Source: CAWABB01 sp963780165 (GTDB lineage: Bacteria > Bacteroidota > Ignavibacteria > UBA10030 > UBA6906). Taken from it: a stretch of DNA of 64,000 bases. A program made the position numbers and the translations under genes. The DNA is taken from assembly GCA_963780165.1 (NCBI GenBank), contig CAWABB010000001.1:124001-188000 (forward strand), written 5' to 3'. A model generated the notes under the pieces. It was not told where the DNA came from, made no database searches, and was given only the letters and a program-made list of their open reading frames with translations. Below, piece after piece: positions 44,134-52,900 of the stretch (positions are counted from its first letter, which is position 1; every line of letters begins with the position of its first letter).

Positions 44134-45159
44134 TCAACCCGATGCGGGCGTTCGGGAGCGCTCCCGCCTGTATCGCTTCACGAAGCGCAGATGCTCAGCA
44201 TACGTCGAGGAGAACCAGTGCCCGCCTTTCCCGTTGGCCACGAAGAAGATGTAATTGTGGCGCGCCGGATGGAGGACGGCATTGATCGATGACCGACCCG
44301 GGTTATTTACGGGCCCTGGAGGGAGTCCGTAGTTTCGATAGGTGTTGTAGGGACTGTCGAACTTGAGATCGGAATACATCAGCCGCCGCGGCCCGCCCGG
44401 GATCACGTACTGGATTGTGGGGTCGGCCTCGAGCCGCATGCCGATCCGCAGCCGGTTGAGGTACACTCCTGCGATGACCGGCCGCTCCTCATCGCGGACC
44501 GCTTCGCCCTCGACGATCGATGCGATCGTCAGGACCTTCTTCATCGACCAGCCATTCGCCTCAGCTTTCGTCCGGAGGGAATCTCCATAGAATTCCAGGA
44601 ACGACGACGCCATCGTGCGCAGGATATCCCGCTCGTCCTGTTGCCAGTAGAAATGGTACGTGTCGGGAAGCAGAAATCCCTCGAGCGATGGAGCGTCGAT
44701 CCCGAGCGAGCGCGCGAAGGAAGGATCGAAGGCAAGCCGCATGAACGCCGCAGAATCGATGCCGATCGCCCTCCGATAGATCCGCGCCTGGGTGCGGCTC
44801 ATCGTGCCCTCGGGTATGCTGACCGGAATCAGCATGTTCTCCGTGCCATCCCGCAGGGTCAGGTAGATCGTGGCATTGGAGGTCCCCTGCTGGAACGCGT
44901 AGCGTCCGACCTGAATCCGGTCGGTTCCTCCGAACACGCGCGCCACGAATTCAAACATCGCGCGGGAGCGGATGACGCGCTGCGCCTCCAGCGAATCCAC
45001 GATCTCCTGGAACGTCTGCCCCCGGGAAATCGTCACAAGTTTCTGCTCGCCCCCGTCGAAGTTGTTCGGGCCATAGAACACCCAGAGCCCTCCCAGGACG
45101 GCGAGCCCGAGAACGATGAGGCCTCCGATGAAGGCCGTGCGTTGAGCGAGGGCGCTCAT
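44134..45159 (-). CDS. mltG: Endolytic peptidoglycan transglycosylase
   Basis: 341 residues from the ATG at 45159, which overlaps tsaD by 4 bp; a longer open frame upstream is not MltG-like. One N-terminal membrane helix (about 9-30), a LysM-like/YceG N-domain, then the catalytic YceG domain with the Glu in IASIVEGEAVRDEERPVIAGVYLNRL (split motif) and LEADPTIQY. It cuts nascent glycan strands and sets their length. Confidence 0.94.
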   Translation of the reverse strand: MSALAQRTAFIGGLIVLGLAVLGGLWVFYGPNNFDGGEQKLVTISRGQTFQEIVDSLEAQRVIRSRAMFEFVARVFGGTDRIQVGRYAFQQGTSNATIYLTLRDGTENMLIPVSIPEGTMSRTQARIYRRAIGIDSAAFMRLAFDPSFARSLGIDAPSLEGFLLPDTYHFYWQQDERDILRTMASSFLEFYGDSLRTKAEANGWSMKKVLTIASIVEGEAVRDEERPVIAGVYLNRLRIGMRLEADPTIQYVIPGGPRRLMYSDLKFDSPYNTYRNYGLPPGPVNNPGRSSINAVLHPARHNYIFFVANGKGGHWFSSTYAEHLRFVKRYRRERSRTPASG

Positions 45160-46217
45160 GCGGTGGCTCCGCTCAGTGTTGCCGGGGACGCGTCCTCGTC
45201 TTCGGAGATGGCGAGCCCCGGATCTGCCGAGAGGTCCAGCGGGGAAACGAGACCGGACTCCAGTCGCAGCATTCCGACGTACGCGATCATGGCCGCGTTG
45301 TCCATGCAGTACTGCAGCGAGGGCGTGGAGAGCACCATGTTCCTCTTCCGGCATTCCGCCGCTGCCCGTTCCCGGAGCTCTGAGTTCGCTGCGACGCCGC
45401 CCGCGATGGAAACGTGGCGGACGGAGAGCAGCTCCGCCGCACGGAACGTTTTCGACACGAGCACGTCCGTCACCGAACGCTGGAAGCTTGCGCAGATGTC
45501 GTTCACGGTCTGGTCGGGCAACGACGATTCGTCCCCGGGCTTCACGCCCAGGTGTCTGAGATGGTACAGCACCGCGGTCTTCACGCCGCTGAAGCTGAAT
45601 GAAAACGGATGATCGTGCATATAGGACCGCGGGAAGTCAATTGCGGCTGGATTTCCGAGGCGCGCGCGGCGATCGATCGCCGGTCCCCCGGGGTATCCCA
45701 GGCCGAGCATCTTCGCGACCTTGTCGAACGCTTCGCCTGCCGCATCGTCGTGCGTCTGCCCGAGCACCCGGTGGCGCAGCGGCCCGGGGACGTACACCAG
45801 CATCGTGTGGCCTCCCGACACGACGAGGGAAAGGTACGGGTATTCCGGCCGGGGCTCCCCGAGGAACGTGGAATACAGGTGACCCTCCAAATGGTTCACG
45901 CCGATGAACGGGACGTGGAGGCCGTAGGCGAGTGATTTCCCAACGTTGAGACCGACAAGCAGGGCCCCCACCAGACCCGGTCCACGGGTCGCGGCGATTC
46001 CGTCGATTCTCCGGAGATCGGTCTTCGCATCGGCAAGGGCCTGGCGAATCACTTCGAGAATGAGCCTCTGGTGGGCCCGGGACGCCAGTTCCGGGACGAC
46101 GCCGCCGTACTCCTTGTGGACGAGCTGGGAGGAAATGACGTTCGAGAGCACGCTGCCGCTATCCAGCACAGCGGCGGACGTCTCATCGCATGAGGTTTCG
46201 ATGCCCAGAACGACCAT
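45156..46217 (-). CDS. tsaD: tRNA N6-threonylcarbamoyladenosine transferase
   Basis: 353 residues from the ATG at 46217 (MVVLGIETSCDETSAA, the canonical start). A TTG six codons earlier is also open. It transfers threonylcarbamoyl to A37 of ANN-decoding tRNAs with TsaB/E/C. The metal-binding HxxxH is in GVNHLEGHLYS, and ASNAK-fold phosphate motifs are in VVSGGHTMLV and SIAGGVAANSELR. It is first of the mltG operon on this strand and divergent from rpmB. Confidence 0.97.
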   Translation of the reverse strand: MVVLGIETSCDETSAAVLDSGSVLSNVISSQLVHKEYGGVVPELASRAHQRLILEVIRQALADAKTDLRRIDGIAATRGPGLVGALLVGLNVGKSLAYGLHVPFIGVNHLEGHLYSTFLGEPRPEYPYLSLVVSGGHTMLVYVPGPLRHRVLGQTHDDAAGEAFDKVAKMLGLGYPGGPAIDRRARLGNPAAIDFPRSYMHDHPFSFSFSGVKTAVLYHLRHLGVKPGDESSLPDQTVNDICASFQRSVTDVLVSKTFRAAELLSVRHVSIAGGVAANSELRERAAAECRKRNMVLSTPSLQYCMDNAAMIAYVGMLRLESGLVSPLDLSADPGLAISEDEDASPATLSGATA

Positions 46218-46326
46218 AGAAATGAAACCTAGCAAATCACCCTATGACTTTCAACCAGGGGCTTGCAGCTGTCGGCGGTATTCTCTATATTTAGGTTCTT
46301 CAATTTTACGAGTACTGAGAGTCGCC

Positions 46327-46518
46327 ATGGCAAAAGTCTGTGATATCTGTGGGAAGAGACCCGTCTCCGGGAACAACATCAGCCACGCGCATAACCTGAC
46401 GCGCCGACGCTGGCTCCCCAACCTTCAGAATGTGCGCGCAAAAGTCGGCGGCCGAACGGTCCGCATGACCGTGTGTACAAGCTGCCTGAAGTCGAACAAG
46501 GTTGTAAAGGCCGCCTGA
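46327..46518 (+). CDS. rpmB: 50S ribosomal protein L28
   Basis: 63 residues, a short zinc-type L28. MAKVCDICGKRPVSGNN starts the protein, with Cys pairs at 5/8 and 50/53 (CTSC) forming a zinc knuckle. RRRWLPNLQNVR is the rRNA-binding signature. The C+ form suggests zinc-dependent paralogue exchange could exist elsewhere in the genome. AT-rich sequence upstream (TATATTTAGG near 46290) may hold its promoter. rpmG is not adjacent. Confidence 0.96.
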   Translation: MAKVCDICGKRPVSGNNISHAHNLTRRRWLPNLQNVRAKVGGRTVRMTVCTSCLKSNKVVKAA

Positions 46519-46623
46519 CAACGTGGCGGCCCCGACATCCGGTCGTCCAGAGCCATCCGCGTCCACCTGCTGATGGCTTTTTTGTTCATCTCCTGATATC
46601 GCCAAGGACCGGCGCCGGTTCCC

Positions 46624-47253
46624 ATGCCGAAACTTCAGGTCGAACTCAATCTTCCGAACCAGCTGACCCTCCTCCGGGTGGCCCTCACGCCGGTGTTCGT
46701 CGTCCTGTTGCTGTCCGGCTCGCCGGTCCAGCTGCAGATTTCCCTCGTCGTTTACATCATCGCCGCCATCACCGACTGGTATGACGGATGGGCCGCGCGC
46801 AAACTCGGCACGATCACGCGCTGGGGGAAGTTCCTCGATCCTCTCGCGGACAAGATCCTGTCGTCCGCCGCCATGCTCGCGTTCGTCGGCCTCGGCCTCA
46901 TCGACGCGTGGATGGTCTGGACTGTCATCGTCCGGGACTTCATCATGACTTTCCTCCGTGCCTACGCCGAGTACCGGGACGAGCCGATCGTCACGTCCAA
47001 GAGCGCGCAGGCGAAGACGTTCGGGCAGTTCGTCATCATCTATTATATCCTGATCCTCTACGTGGCGCGGTCCGTCCCGCCGATTGCGGACCGATTCGGC
47101 GGCACCATCGACGCTCTCATGCATCCGGAGGTTCTGTTCGGTATGATGTTGACGGTGACCCTGTCGGCGGTCGGGACCATGATAGCGTACTTCTACGACA
47201 ACAGAAAGATCATCAGTGGCCTGTATGCAACCCTCCGGCAAAGCTTCCGATGA
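46624..47253 (+). CDS. pgsA: CDP-diacylglycerol--glycerol-3-phosphate 3-phosphatidyltransferase
   Basis: 209 residues, an integral membrane CDP-alcohol phosphatidyltransferase with about five or six helices. The catalytic motif DG(x)2AR(x)8G(x)3D(x)3D reads DGWAARKLGTITRWGKFLDPLADK, in two conserved halves at about residues 55-80. It makes phosphatidylglycerophosphate. It is immediately followed by pgpA, the next enzyme in the pathway, which overlaps its end. Confidence 0.96.
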   Translation: MPKLQVELNLPNQLTLLRVALTPVFVVLLLSGSPVQLQISLVVYIIAAITDWYDGWAARKLGTITRWGKFLDPLADKILSSAAMLAFVGLGLIDAWMVWTVIVRDFIMTFLRAYAEYRDEPIVTSKSAQAKTFGQFVIIYYILILYVARSVPPIADRFGGTIDALMHPEVLFGMMLTVTLSAVGTMIAYFYDNRKIISGLYATLRQSFR

Positions 47254-47800
47254 ATCGGGGACGGCGCAGGCATCATTGCCTGCACGCATCATCGCCACCG
47301 GCCTGTTCTCGGGCTACACCCCCTGGGCGTCGGGGACGGTCGGATCGCTCGTCGGACTGATCGTCTACTGGCTCCCGGGCGTTCACGACGGTCCATGGCT
47401 CCCGGTGCTGATCGCGCTCGGGCTTCTGGCCGGCGCGCCCGCATCCGACGCCGTTGCGCGCGCGACAGGGCACAAGCTCACGAAACTCGCAGCGAGGTCC
47501 AAGGAGGCCTTTCAGGCGGGATCCAGCCACGGGCCCGACCCGTCCATTGTTGTCATCGACGAAATTGTCGGCATGTGGATCGCCCTGCTCTTCCTCCCCG
47601 CTTCCATCCCCCTGTCGGTCGCGGCGTTCGTCGCCTTCCGGGTGTTTGACGTCCTCAAGCCGGAACCTGCGCGCTACCTCGAACGCATCTCCGGAGGATG
47701 GGGCATCATGCTGGACGACGTTGCGGCCGGCATCTACGCCAACCTCGCATGCCGGCTCCTCATGCTCGCCGCAGGCGCCCTCTCCATTCCGCTCCCGTGA
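47225..47800 (+). CDS. pgpA: Phosphatidylglycerophosphatase A
   Basis: 191 residues from the ATG at 47225, inside the end of pgsA; a GTG at 47216 is possible. It dephosphorylates PGP to phosphatidylglycerol. GLFSGYTPWASGTVGSLVG and the acidic VVIDEIVGMWIALLFLP motif identify the family. A further FRVFDVLKPEPARYLE segment and LDDVAAGIYANL near the C-terminus are conserved active-site parts. The pgsA-pgpA overlap gives the two enzymes of PG synthesis from one message. Confidence 0.95.
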   Translation: MQPSGKASDESGTAQASLPARIIATGLFSGYTPWASGTVGSLVGLIVYWLPGVHDGPWLPVLIALGLLAGAPASDAVARATGHKLTKLAARSKEAFQAGSSHGPDPSIVVIDEIVGMWIALLFLPASIPLSVAAFVAFRVFDVLKPEPARYLERISGGWGIMLDDVAAGIYANLACRLLMLAAGALSIPLP

Positions 47801-47811
47801 CCGCCCGCGCC

Positions 47812-49062
47812 ATGACCGCCGAGATCATCACCGTCGGGGACGAGCTCCTCATCGGGCAGGTGGTCAACACCAATCAGGCATTTATCGCCGAGCAGGTGAA
47901 CGGGCTGGGGATACGAATCGGCCGCATGACAACCGTCGGCGACGAGCTCGAAGCCATCATGGCATCCTTCGCGGCCGGCTGGGAACGGGCCGACGTGGTG
48001 CTGGTGACCGGCGGACTCGGCCCGACCCACGATGACATCACCCGCACGGCCGTGTGCCGATTCCTCGAGACTGACCTTGTCGTCAACGAGGGCGTGCGCC
48101 GGCACATCGAATCGCTCCTCGCGATACGCAACCTCCCCTGGAGCCATGCTATGGATGACCAGATCCGGGTGCCGCGGGGCGCAACAGTCCTCCCAAATCC
48201 CGTCGGGACGGCGCCGGGCCTCTGGTTCGAACGGAACGGGCGCGTGCTCATTATTATGCCGGGTGTCCCGTACGAGATGAAGGCGATCATGAAGGGCTCC
48301 GTCCTCCCGCGGCTCGGAGAACTGCACGTCGGAAGGGTCATCATCCAGCGCACGCTCAGAACGACAGGCATTCCGGAAAGCATGCTTGCCCAGCTTCTTG
48401 GCGACCTGGACGCAATCCTGGAGACATCGAAGCTCGCGTTCCTCCCCTCGCCGCGCGGCGTGCGGCTCAGGATTACCGTCGAGGAATCAGACAGGACGCG
48501 GGCAGAAGGGACCGTGGCTCGCGTGGAGGGGCGGATACGCGACCGCGCGGGCAAGTACGTGTACGGGACAGGCGACCAGGAGCTTGAACAGGTCGTTGGT
48601 GCGCTGCTTGCCGGGCGCGGGCTGACGATCAGCGTCGCCGAATCGTGCACTGGCGGACAGATCGCCGGCAGGATCACGGACGTCAGCGGCAGCTCAGTGT
48701 ATTTCGAGCGGGGGATCGTCGCGTACAGCAACAGGTCAAAAGTGGACCTGCTCGGCGTGCCTGAGGATCTCCTGAATCGGTCCGGCGCCGTCAGCAAGGA
48801 TGTCGCCGAAGCAATGGCGGAGGGGATCCGCGCCCGGGCGGGGACGACGTTTGGACTCTCGACGACCGGCATTGCAGGGCCCACAGGGGGAACGGCCGAC
48901 AAGCCGGTCGGGCTCGTCTGGATCGGGATCGCCGATGCGGATGGGGCCATCGCGTTGAAATTCACGTTTGCGGGGGAGCGGACGCTCATCAAGGAGCGCG
49001 CTTCGCAAGCCGCGCTGGAACTCCTGAGAAGAAGGATCCTCTTTTCCCGCGAAGGAGGGTGA
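47812..49062 (+). CDS. cinA: CinA-family nicotinamide-nucleotide amidase / ADP-ribose pyrophosphatase
   Basis: 416 residues from the ATG at 47812 (MTAEIITVGDELLIGQVVNTN). The N-terminal MoCF/COG1058 domain (about 1-170, VTGGLGPTHDDITR) hydrolyses ADP-ribose-type compounds. The C-terminal CinA domain (about 250-410) has the deamidase motif SVAESCTGGQIAGRIT and TTGIAGPTGG. It recycles nicotinamide mononucleotide. cinA next to recA is a recurring arrangement, historically linked to competence and DNA repair. Its stop overlaps the GTG region of thpR. Confidence 0.96.
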   Translation: MTAEIITVGDELLIGQVVNTNQAFIAEQVNGLGIRIGRMTTVGDELEAIMASFAAGWERADVVLVTGGLGPTHDDITRTAVCRFLETDLVVNEGVRRHIESLLAIRNLPWSHAMDDQIRVPRGATVLPNPVGTAPGLWFERNGRVLIIMPGVPYEMKAIMKGSVLPRLGELHVGRVIIQRTLRTTGIPESMLAQLLGDLDAILETSKLAFLPSPRGVRLRITVEESDRTRAEGTVARVEGRIRDRAGKYVYGTGDQELEQVVGALLAGRGLTISVAESCTGGQIAGRITDVSGSSVYFERGIVAYSNRSKVDLLGVPEDLLNRSGAVSKDVAEAMAEGIRARAGTTFGLSTTGIAGPTGGTADKPVGLVWIGIADADGAIALKFTFAGERTLIKERASQAALELLRRRILFSREGG

Positions 49063-49067
49063 CGGCG

Positions 49068-49652
49068 GTGGGTTCTCTAAGGCTCTTCGTCGCTCTGGAA
49101 ACGCCGGCCGCGGTCCGCAAGGCTCTGGCCAGAACGCTGGCCGAGCTCAGGGAGGTTGACGCCGACGTCCGGTGGGAATCTGAAGAGAGACTCCATGCGA
49201 CGCTGAAGTTCCTGGGAGACACGCCCGATTCGCGGGTCGAAGCGGTCGCCGCGGCCCTCGAGCGCGCTTCCTCGTCCACCGCACCCCTCACGGTTGCCTA
49301 CTGCGGGCTGGGGTTCTTCCCCTCTCCGCGCGAGCCGCGGATCGTCTGGGCCGGCATGCTGGAGCCGACCGGCGGCCTCAACGACTTCCACGCCCGCATC
49401 GAGGCGTCCATGAGAGCGCTCGGCTTCTCTGAGGAATCCAGACCGTTCCATCCGCATGTGACGCTCGGCAGGGTCAGGGGGCAGCGCGGCACCGCCGCCT
49501 TGCGCGCGAGAGTCGAAACATGTACCTTTGACCAGCCACCGATCGCACTCCATGAGGTCGCGCTGATCAAGAGCGACCTCCGACCGTCTGGCTCGGTTTA
49601 CACCACCCTCAAACGAATTTCCCTCTCCGGAATTCCACGCGCCGGCGAGTAA
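49068..49652 (+). CDS. thpR: RNA 2',3'-cyclic phosphodiesterase (LigT/ThpR)
   Basis: 194 residues from the GTG at 49068, which has AAGGAGG about 9 nt upstream; a GTG at 49059 is too close to it. 2H phosphoesterase with the two HxT/S motifs HATLKF (about residue 40) and HVTLGRV (about residue 127). It opens 2',3'-cyclic phosphates on RNA and can ligate tRNA halves in vitro. The cinA-thpR-recA order is common. Its biological substrate is not established. Confidence 0.94.
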   Translation: MGSLRLFVALETPAAVRKALARTLAELREVDADVRWESEERLHATLKFLGDTPDSRVEAVAAALERASSSTAPLTVAYCGLGFFPSPREPRIVWAGMLEPTGGLNDFHARIEASMRALGFSEESRPFHPHVTLGRVRGQRGTAALRARVETCTFDQPPIALHEVALIKSDLRPSGSVYTTLKRISLSGIPRAGE

Positions 49653-49674
49653 TCTGAGTAGCAGGAGATCCAGT

Positions 49675-50829
49675 ATGGCAGACGAACGGGAAGCGAAAGC
49701 CCAGGCACTCAAAATTGCGATCGAGCAGATCGAGAAGCAGCACGGCAAGGGTTCCGTGATGCGGCTCGGCGAGGGTCCAATCCAGCAGGTGGAGGTCATC
49801 TCGACCGGGTCCATCTCTCTGGACTCGGCACTCGGGATCGGTGGAATACCCAGGGGGCGGGTCATCGAAGTCTTCGGCCCCGAGTCCTCGGGCAAGACCA
49901 CGCTCTGCCTGCATATCATCGCCGAGGCGCAGCGCACAGGCGGGATCTGCGCCTTTGTGGACGCGGAGCACGCGATGGACATGAACTACGCGAAGAAGCT
50001 CGGGGTCGACGTCAACGCCCTCCTGCTGTCGCAGCCGGAGTTCGGCGAGCAGGCCCTCGAGATCGTCGAGACGCTTGTGCGCAGCGGGGCGCTGGACGTG
50101 GTCGTCATCGACTCCGTGGCGGCCCTGACGCCGCGCGCCGAGATCGAAGGCGAGATGGGCGATCCGAGCATGGGAGTGCAGGCACGCCTGATGTCGCAAG
50201 CCCTGCGCAAGCTGACATCGGCGATCGCCAAATCACGCACCTCCGTGGTCTTCACCAACCAGCTCCGGATGAAGATCGGCGTCATGTTCGGCAACCCCGA
50301 AACAACGACGGGCGGCAACGCGCTCAAGTTCTATGCGTCGGTGCGGATGGACGTTCGCCGCATCGAGGCGATCAAGGACGGCCAGAGCATCATCGGGAAC
50401 AGGACGCGCGTGAAGGTGGTGAAGAACAAGGTGGCTCCCCCCTTCCGGGAGGCGCAGTTCGATATCCTGTACAACGAGGGAATTTCGAAGCTCGGCGATC
50501 TTATCGACGTGGCCGTTGAGCACAACATCATCGCGAAGTCCGGGTCGTGGTTCTCGTACAAGGAGGACCGGATCGGCCAGGGCAGGGATGCGGTGAAGAA
50601 GTACCTGCAGGAAAACAGCAAGGTCGCAGTGCACATCGAGCAGGAGGCACGGAAGAAGCTCGGCTTGCCCGCACCGCGTGGCACGGGGCCAACCAACGGC
50701 AGCGGAACCCCGGTGGCGAAGGGGGACGGCAAGGCTGACGCGAAAGACGAGACGAAACAGGCTGCGCCCCCGGCCCGCGCGGCAGCACCCGGTGCGCCCG
50801 CACGGCCCGAGCCCGCAAAGAAGAGATAG
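49675..50829 (+). CDS. recA: Recombinase RecA
   Basis: 384 residues. The DNA strand-exchange ATPase and SOS co-protease. Walker A is GPESSGKT (residues 68-75), and the family motifs DAEHAMD, VVIDSVAALTPRAEIEGEMGD (split) and TGGNALKFYASVR are intact. The C-terminus after about 330 is a Gly/Ala/Pro/Lys-rich tail ending AKKR, longer and less acidic than the usual regulatory tail. Only 22 bp separate it from thpR, and I see no LexA-type dyad there. Any SOS promoter would have to lie inside or before thpR/cinA. Confidence 0.98.
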   Translation: MADEREAKAQALKIAIEQIEKQHGKGSVMRLGEGPIQQVEVISTGSISLDSALGIGGIPRGRVIEVFGPESSGKTTLCLHIIAEAQRTGGICAFVDAEHAMDMNYAKKLGVDVNALLLSQPEFGEQALEIVETLVRSGALDVVVIDSVAALTPRAEIEGEMGDPSMGVQARLMSQALRKLTSAIAKSRTSVVFTNQLRMKIGVMFGNPETTTGGNALKFYASVRMDVRRIEAIKDGQSIIGNRTRVKVVKNKVAPPFREAQFDILYNEGISKLGDLIDVAVEHNIIAKSGSWFSYKEDRIGQGRDAVKKYLQENSKVAVHIEQEARKKLGLPAPRGTGPTNGSGTPVAKGDGKADAKDETKQAAPPARAAAPGAPARPEPAKKR

Positions 50830-50832
50830 CGC

Positions 50833-51495
50833 ATGCGCGTCACCAGGATCGAGCGGCAAGAGCGCCGCGCCGGCCGGGTGAACGTCTACGTCGACGGCCG
50901 ATTCGCGGCGGGAGTAAGCATAGAGACCCTTGCCCGAGCGGGCCTGCGGACGGGCGACCAGGTGGACGACCTGCTGCTGGAATCGCTCCGCAGGGAAGAA
51001 GAGCTGGCGGGGGCGAAGGCGGCTGCGCTGCGGCTGCTGGGGGCGCGCCCCCGGAGCGCGAAGGAGCTGCGGGATCGACTCCTGGAGAAGGAGTTCGGGG
51101 AGGCTGCCATTCAGCCGGTTCTCGATCAGTTGACCCGTGCGGGGCTGGTGGACGACGATCAATTCGCCCGGATGTTCATCCGCCACACGCTCAAGCTCCG
51201 CCCCGCCGGCCGGATCGTTCTCCGGCAGAAACTGCTGTTGCGCGGGGTCGACGCCCGCACAGCGGACCGGGCGCTTGACGAGGAGATGCCCGACCCACAG
51301 GAACACGTTCTCCTCGTCGCGCGCCAGCTGCTCCGTCGGGCACGCGGCTCATCCAGGGCCGGCGACCCGGCAATCAGACGCCGCCTTGCCGCGGGGCTTG
51401 CCCGCCGCGGATTCACCTGGGCGGCGATCTCCGGCGCCCTGCACACTATCCTCCCCCCCACAGCGGCACACGACGATGAATCGGGTAGTGTTTGA
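50833..51495 (+). CDS. recX: RecA regulator RecX
   Basis: 220 residues, the all-helical RecX repeat fold that caps or disassembles RecA filaments. Conserved blocks include RLLGARPRSAKELRDRLLEK and LTRAGLVDDDQFARMFIRHTL. The first ~50 residues (RRAGRVNVYVDGRFAAGVS) form the beta-rich N-domain found in longer RecX proteins. It follows recA by 3 bp, as usual. Its 3' end overlaps the next gene by 20 bp. Confidence 0.93.
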   Translation: MRVTRIERQERRAGRVNVYVDGRFAAGVSIETLARAGLRTGDQVDDLLLESLRREEELAGAKAAALRLLGARPRSAKELRDRLLEKEFGEAAIQPVLDQLTRAGLVDDDQFARMFIRHTLKLRPAGRIVLRQKLLLRGVDARTADRALDEEMPDPQEHVLLVARQLLRRARGSSRAGDPAIRRRLAAGLARRGFTWAAISGALHTILPPTAAHDDESGSV

Positions 51496-52150
51496 CATCG
51501 AGACGCTTGCGTATCCCCTCGAGCACTTCGACGAGCAACAACAGGAGTATCTGCTCCGCTTCGCGAAGACAGACGAGGAACGCGAGGAAGCCATCCAGAA
51601 GCTGAGCCTCACGCCGTTCACGGCGCGCATCGTGGCGATCGCGATGCTGAATCCGGACTCGAACCGCGGGAAGGTCTTCTATGACGGGCCGGGAGACAGG
51701 CCGGAGCTTGCAGACGACGGGTTCATCGAATACGCGCCGATGGACGAGCCCGGGATGCTCGAGGAATTCTGGAAGACCATCCTGCCCTACGGACAGTTCA
51801 TCACGTTCAACGGCCGGTCGTTCGATTGCCCGTTCGTGATGCTCCGCTCTGCCGCGCTTGGCGTGAAGCCGTCGCGCAACCTCATGCCGTACCGCTACAG
51901 CGCGAACGAACACTGCGATCTGCTCGACCAGCTGACGTTCTACGGCGCCTCACGAAAATTCAATCTGGATTTCTACTGCAAGGCATTCGGGATTCGAAGC
52001 CCGAAATCAGAAGGCGTCTCCGGACAGGATGTCGCGCCGCTTCATGCGGCCGGACGGTACCGGGACATCGCGGCATACTGCATGGGAGACGTGAAAGCGA
52101 CCGCCCAGCTGTTCCATCGCTGGCAATCGCTGCTCAGCGTTGAGAAGTGA
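51476..52150 (+). CDS. Predicted 3'-5' exonuclease (DnaQ-like, PolB-exo type)
   Basis: 224 residues from the ATG at 51476. RNase H-fold exonuclease: ExoI is VVFDIETL (about residues 4-11), ExoII is FNGRSFDCPF (about 110-119) and ExoIII is YCMGDVKAT (about 201-209), giving the four metal-binding acidic residues. It matches the family of stand-alone PolB-type proofreading exonucleases whose role is not defined. Overlap with recX suggests membership of the recA-recX repair operon. It ends 8 bp before the convergent bioY. Confidence 0.88.
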   Translation: MNRVVFDIETLAYPLEHFDEQQQEYLLRFAKTDEEREEAIQKLSLTPFTARIVAIAMLNPDSNRGKVFYDGPGDRPELADDGFIEYAPMDEPGMLEEFWKTILPYGQFITFNGRSFDCPFVMLRSAALGVKPSRNLMPYRYSANEHCDLLDQLTFYGASRKFNLDFYCKAFGIRSPKSEGVSGQDVAPLHAAGRYRDIAAYCMGDVKATAQLFHRWQSLLSVEK

Positions 52151-52158
52151 GGGGCGCT

Positions 52159-52737
52159 TCAGGCCGGCAGCCGCGGCCAGCGCTTGCCGAGCTCCGCGTA
52201 GATCGCCGTCGCGGCACCCAGCTTGAGCATGTCCCACCAGGAGAAGATCAGGAAGCCCGAGCTGAACGCCGATCCGAGATCGTGGGTGTAGAAGGCGTAG
52301 AGATGCAGCGTGCCGAACGTGAAGATGGCGAGCAGGCCGGCCACCATTGCACCCAGCGTGCGCGCGTAGGAGCGGCCGTCCCGCAGCACCCAGCCCACGA
52401 GCGCAGCCGCCACGGGAAACGCGATCAGGTACCCGCCCGTGGGTCCAAGGAACTTGGCGATGCCGAAAGCACCGCCCGCAAAGACCGGGGCGCCCAGGGC
52501 ACCCGCACCGAGGTAGGCCAGCTGGCTGAGGGCTCCGTTTCGCGAGCCCAGGAAGGCTCCCGAGAGAATGACGACAAGCGTCTGGAGCGTATAGGGTACC
52601 GGGAAGTGCTCGACCTCCAGCCTGGCTCCGAGAGCCGTCAGGACGGCAAAGGCCAGAACCCACAGCAACTGGGCAACGGTGTGCTCTTCGGTCGCGCCGA
52701 AAATGCGGGCCTGTGTCTGCTCGCGGGGGACGCTCAT
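52159..52737 (-). CDS. bioY: Biotin transporter S component
   Basis: 192 residues with about six membrane helices. LGARLEVEHFPVPYTLQTLVVILSGAFLGSRNG (conserved in pieces: PVPYTLQTLVV, LGSRNG) and FLGPTGGYLIAFPVAA are BioY signatures. It binds biotin at the outer face and imports it either alone or with a shared ECF module; no ecfA/T genes are present. The Arg/Thr/Gln-rich N-terminus of ~20 residues is cytoplasmic. A strong promoter lies about 60-90 nt upstream. Confidence 0.94.
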   Translation of the reverse strand: MSVPREQTQARIFGATEEHTVAQLLWVLAFAVLTALGARLEVEHFPVPYTLQTLVVILSGAFLGSRNGALSQLAYLGAGALGAPVFAGGAFGIAKFLGPTGGYLIAFPVAAALVGWVLRDGRSYARTLGAMVAGLLAIFTFGTLHLYAFYTHDLGSAFSSGFLIFSWWDMLKLGAATAIYAELGKRWPRLPA

Positions 52738-52797
52738 GGGATCGCTCCTGCAGTGATATCGGCTGGCGAAAGGGCGGTTCTCAACGGCCAGTGTTTA

Positions 52798-52826
52798 AAG
52801 GTATCGAAAACAAACTGATTTGTCAA
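52798..52826 (-). promoter_or_regulatory. Putative promoter of bioY
   Basis: On the minus strand a perfect TTGACA (52821-52826), 17-bp spacer and TACCTT (52798-52803). An inverted repeat TGTTT-N11-AAACA overlaps the -10 and spacer. It has a faint resemblance to a BirA operator, but the match is too weak to assign. Confidence 0.5.
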
Positions 52827-52844
52827 GAAACGTCCCGGACTCAG

Positions 52845-52873
52845 TTGCGCATGAAACGGGCTTTTTGTATCTT
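52845..52873 (+). promoter_or_regulatory. Putative promoter of prs
   Basis: TTGCGC (52845-52850), 17-bp spacer, TATCTT (52868-52873), followed 27 nt later by the prs ATG. It is back to back with the bioY promoter in a 163-bp divergent region. Confidence 0.45.
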
Positions 52874-52900
52874 GAAAAGCTTTCACAAACCTCAAAGTTC

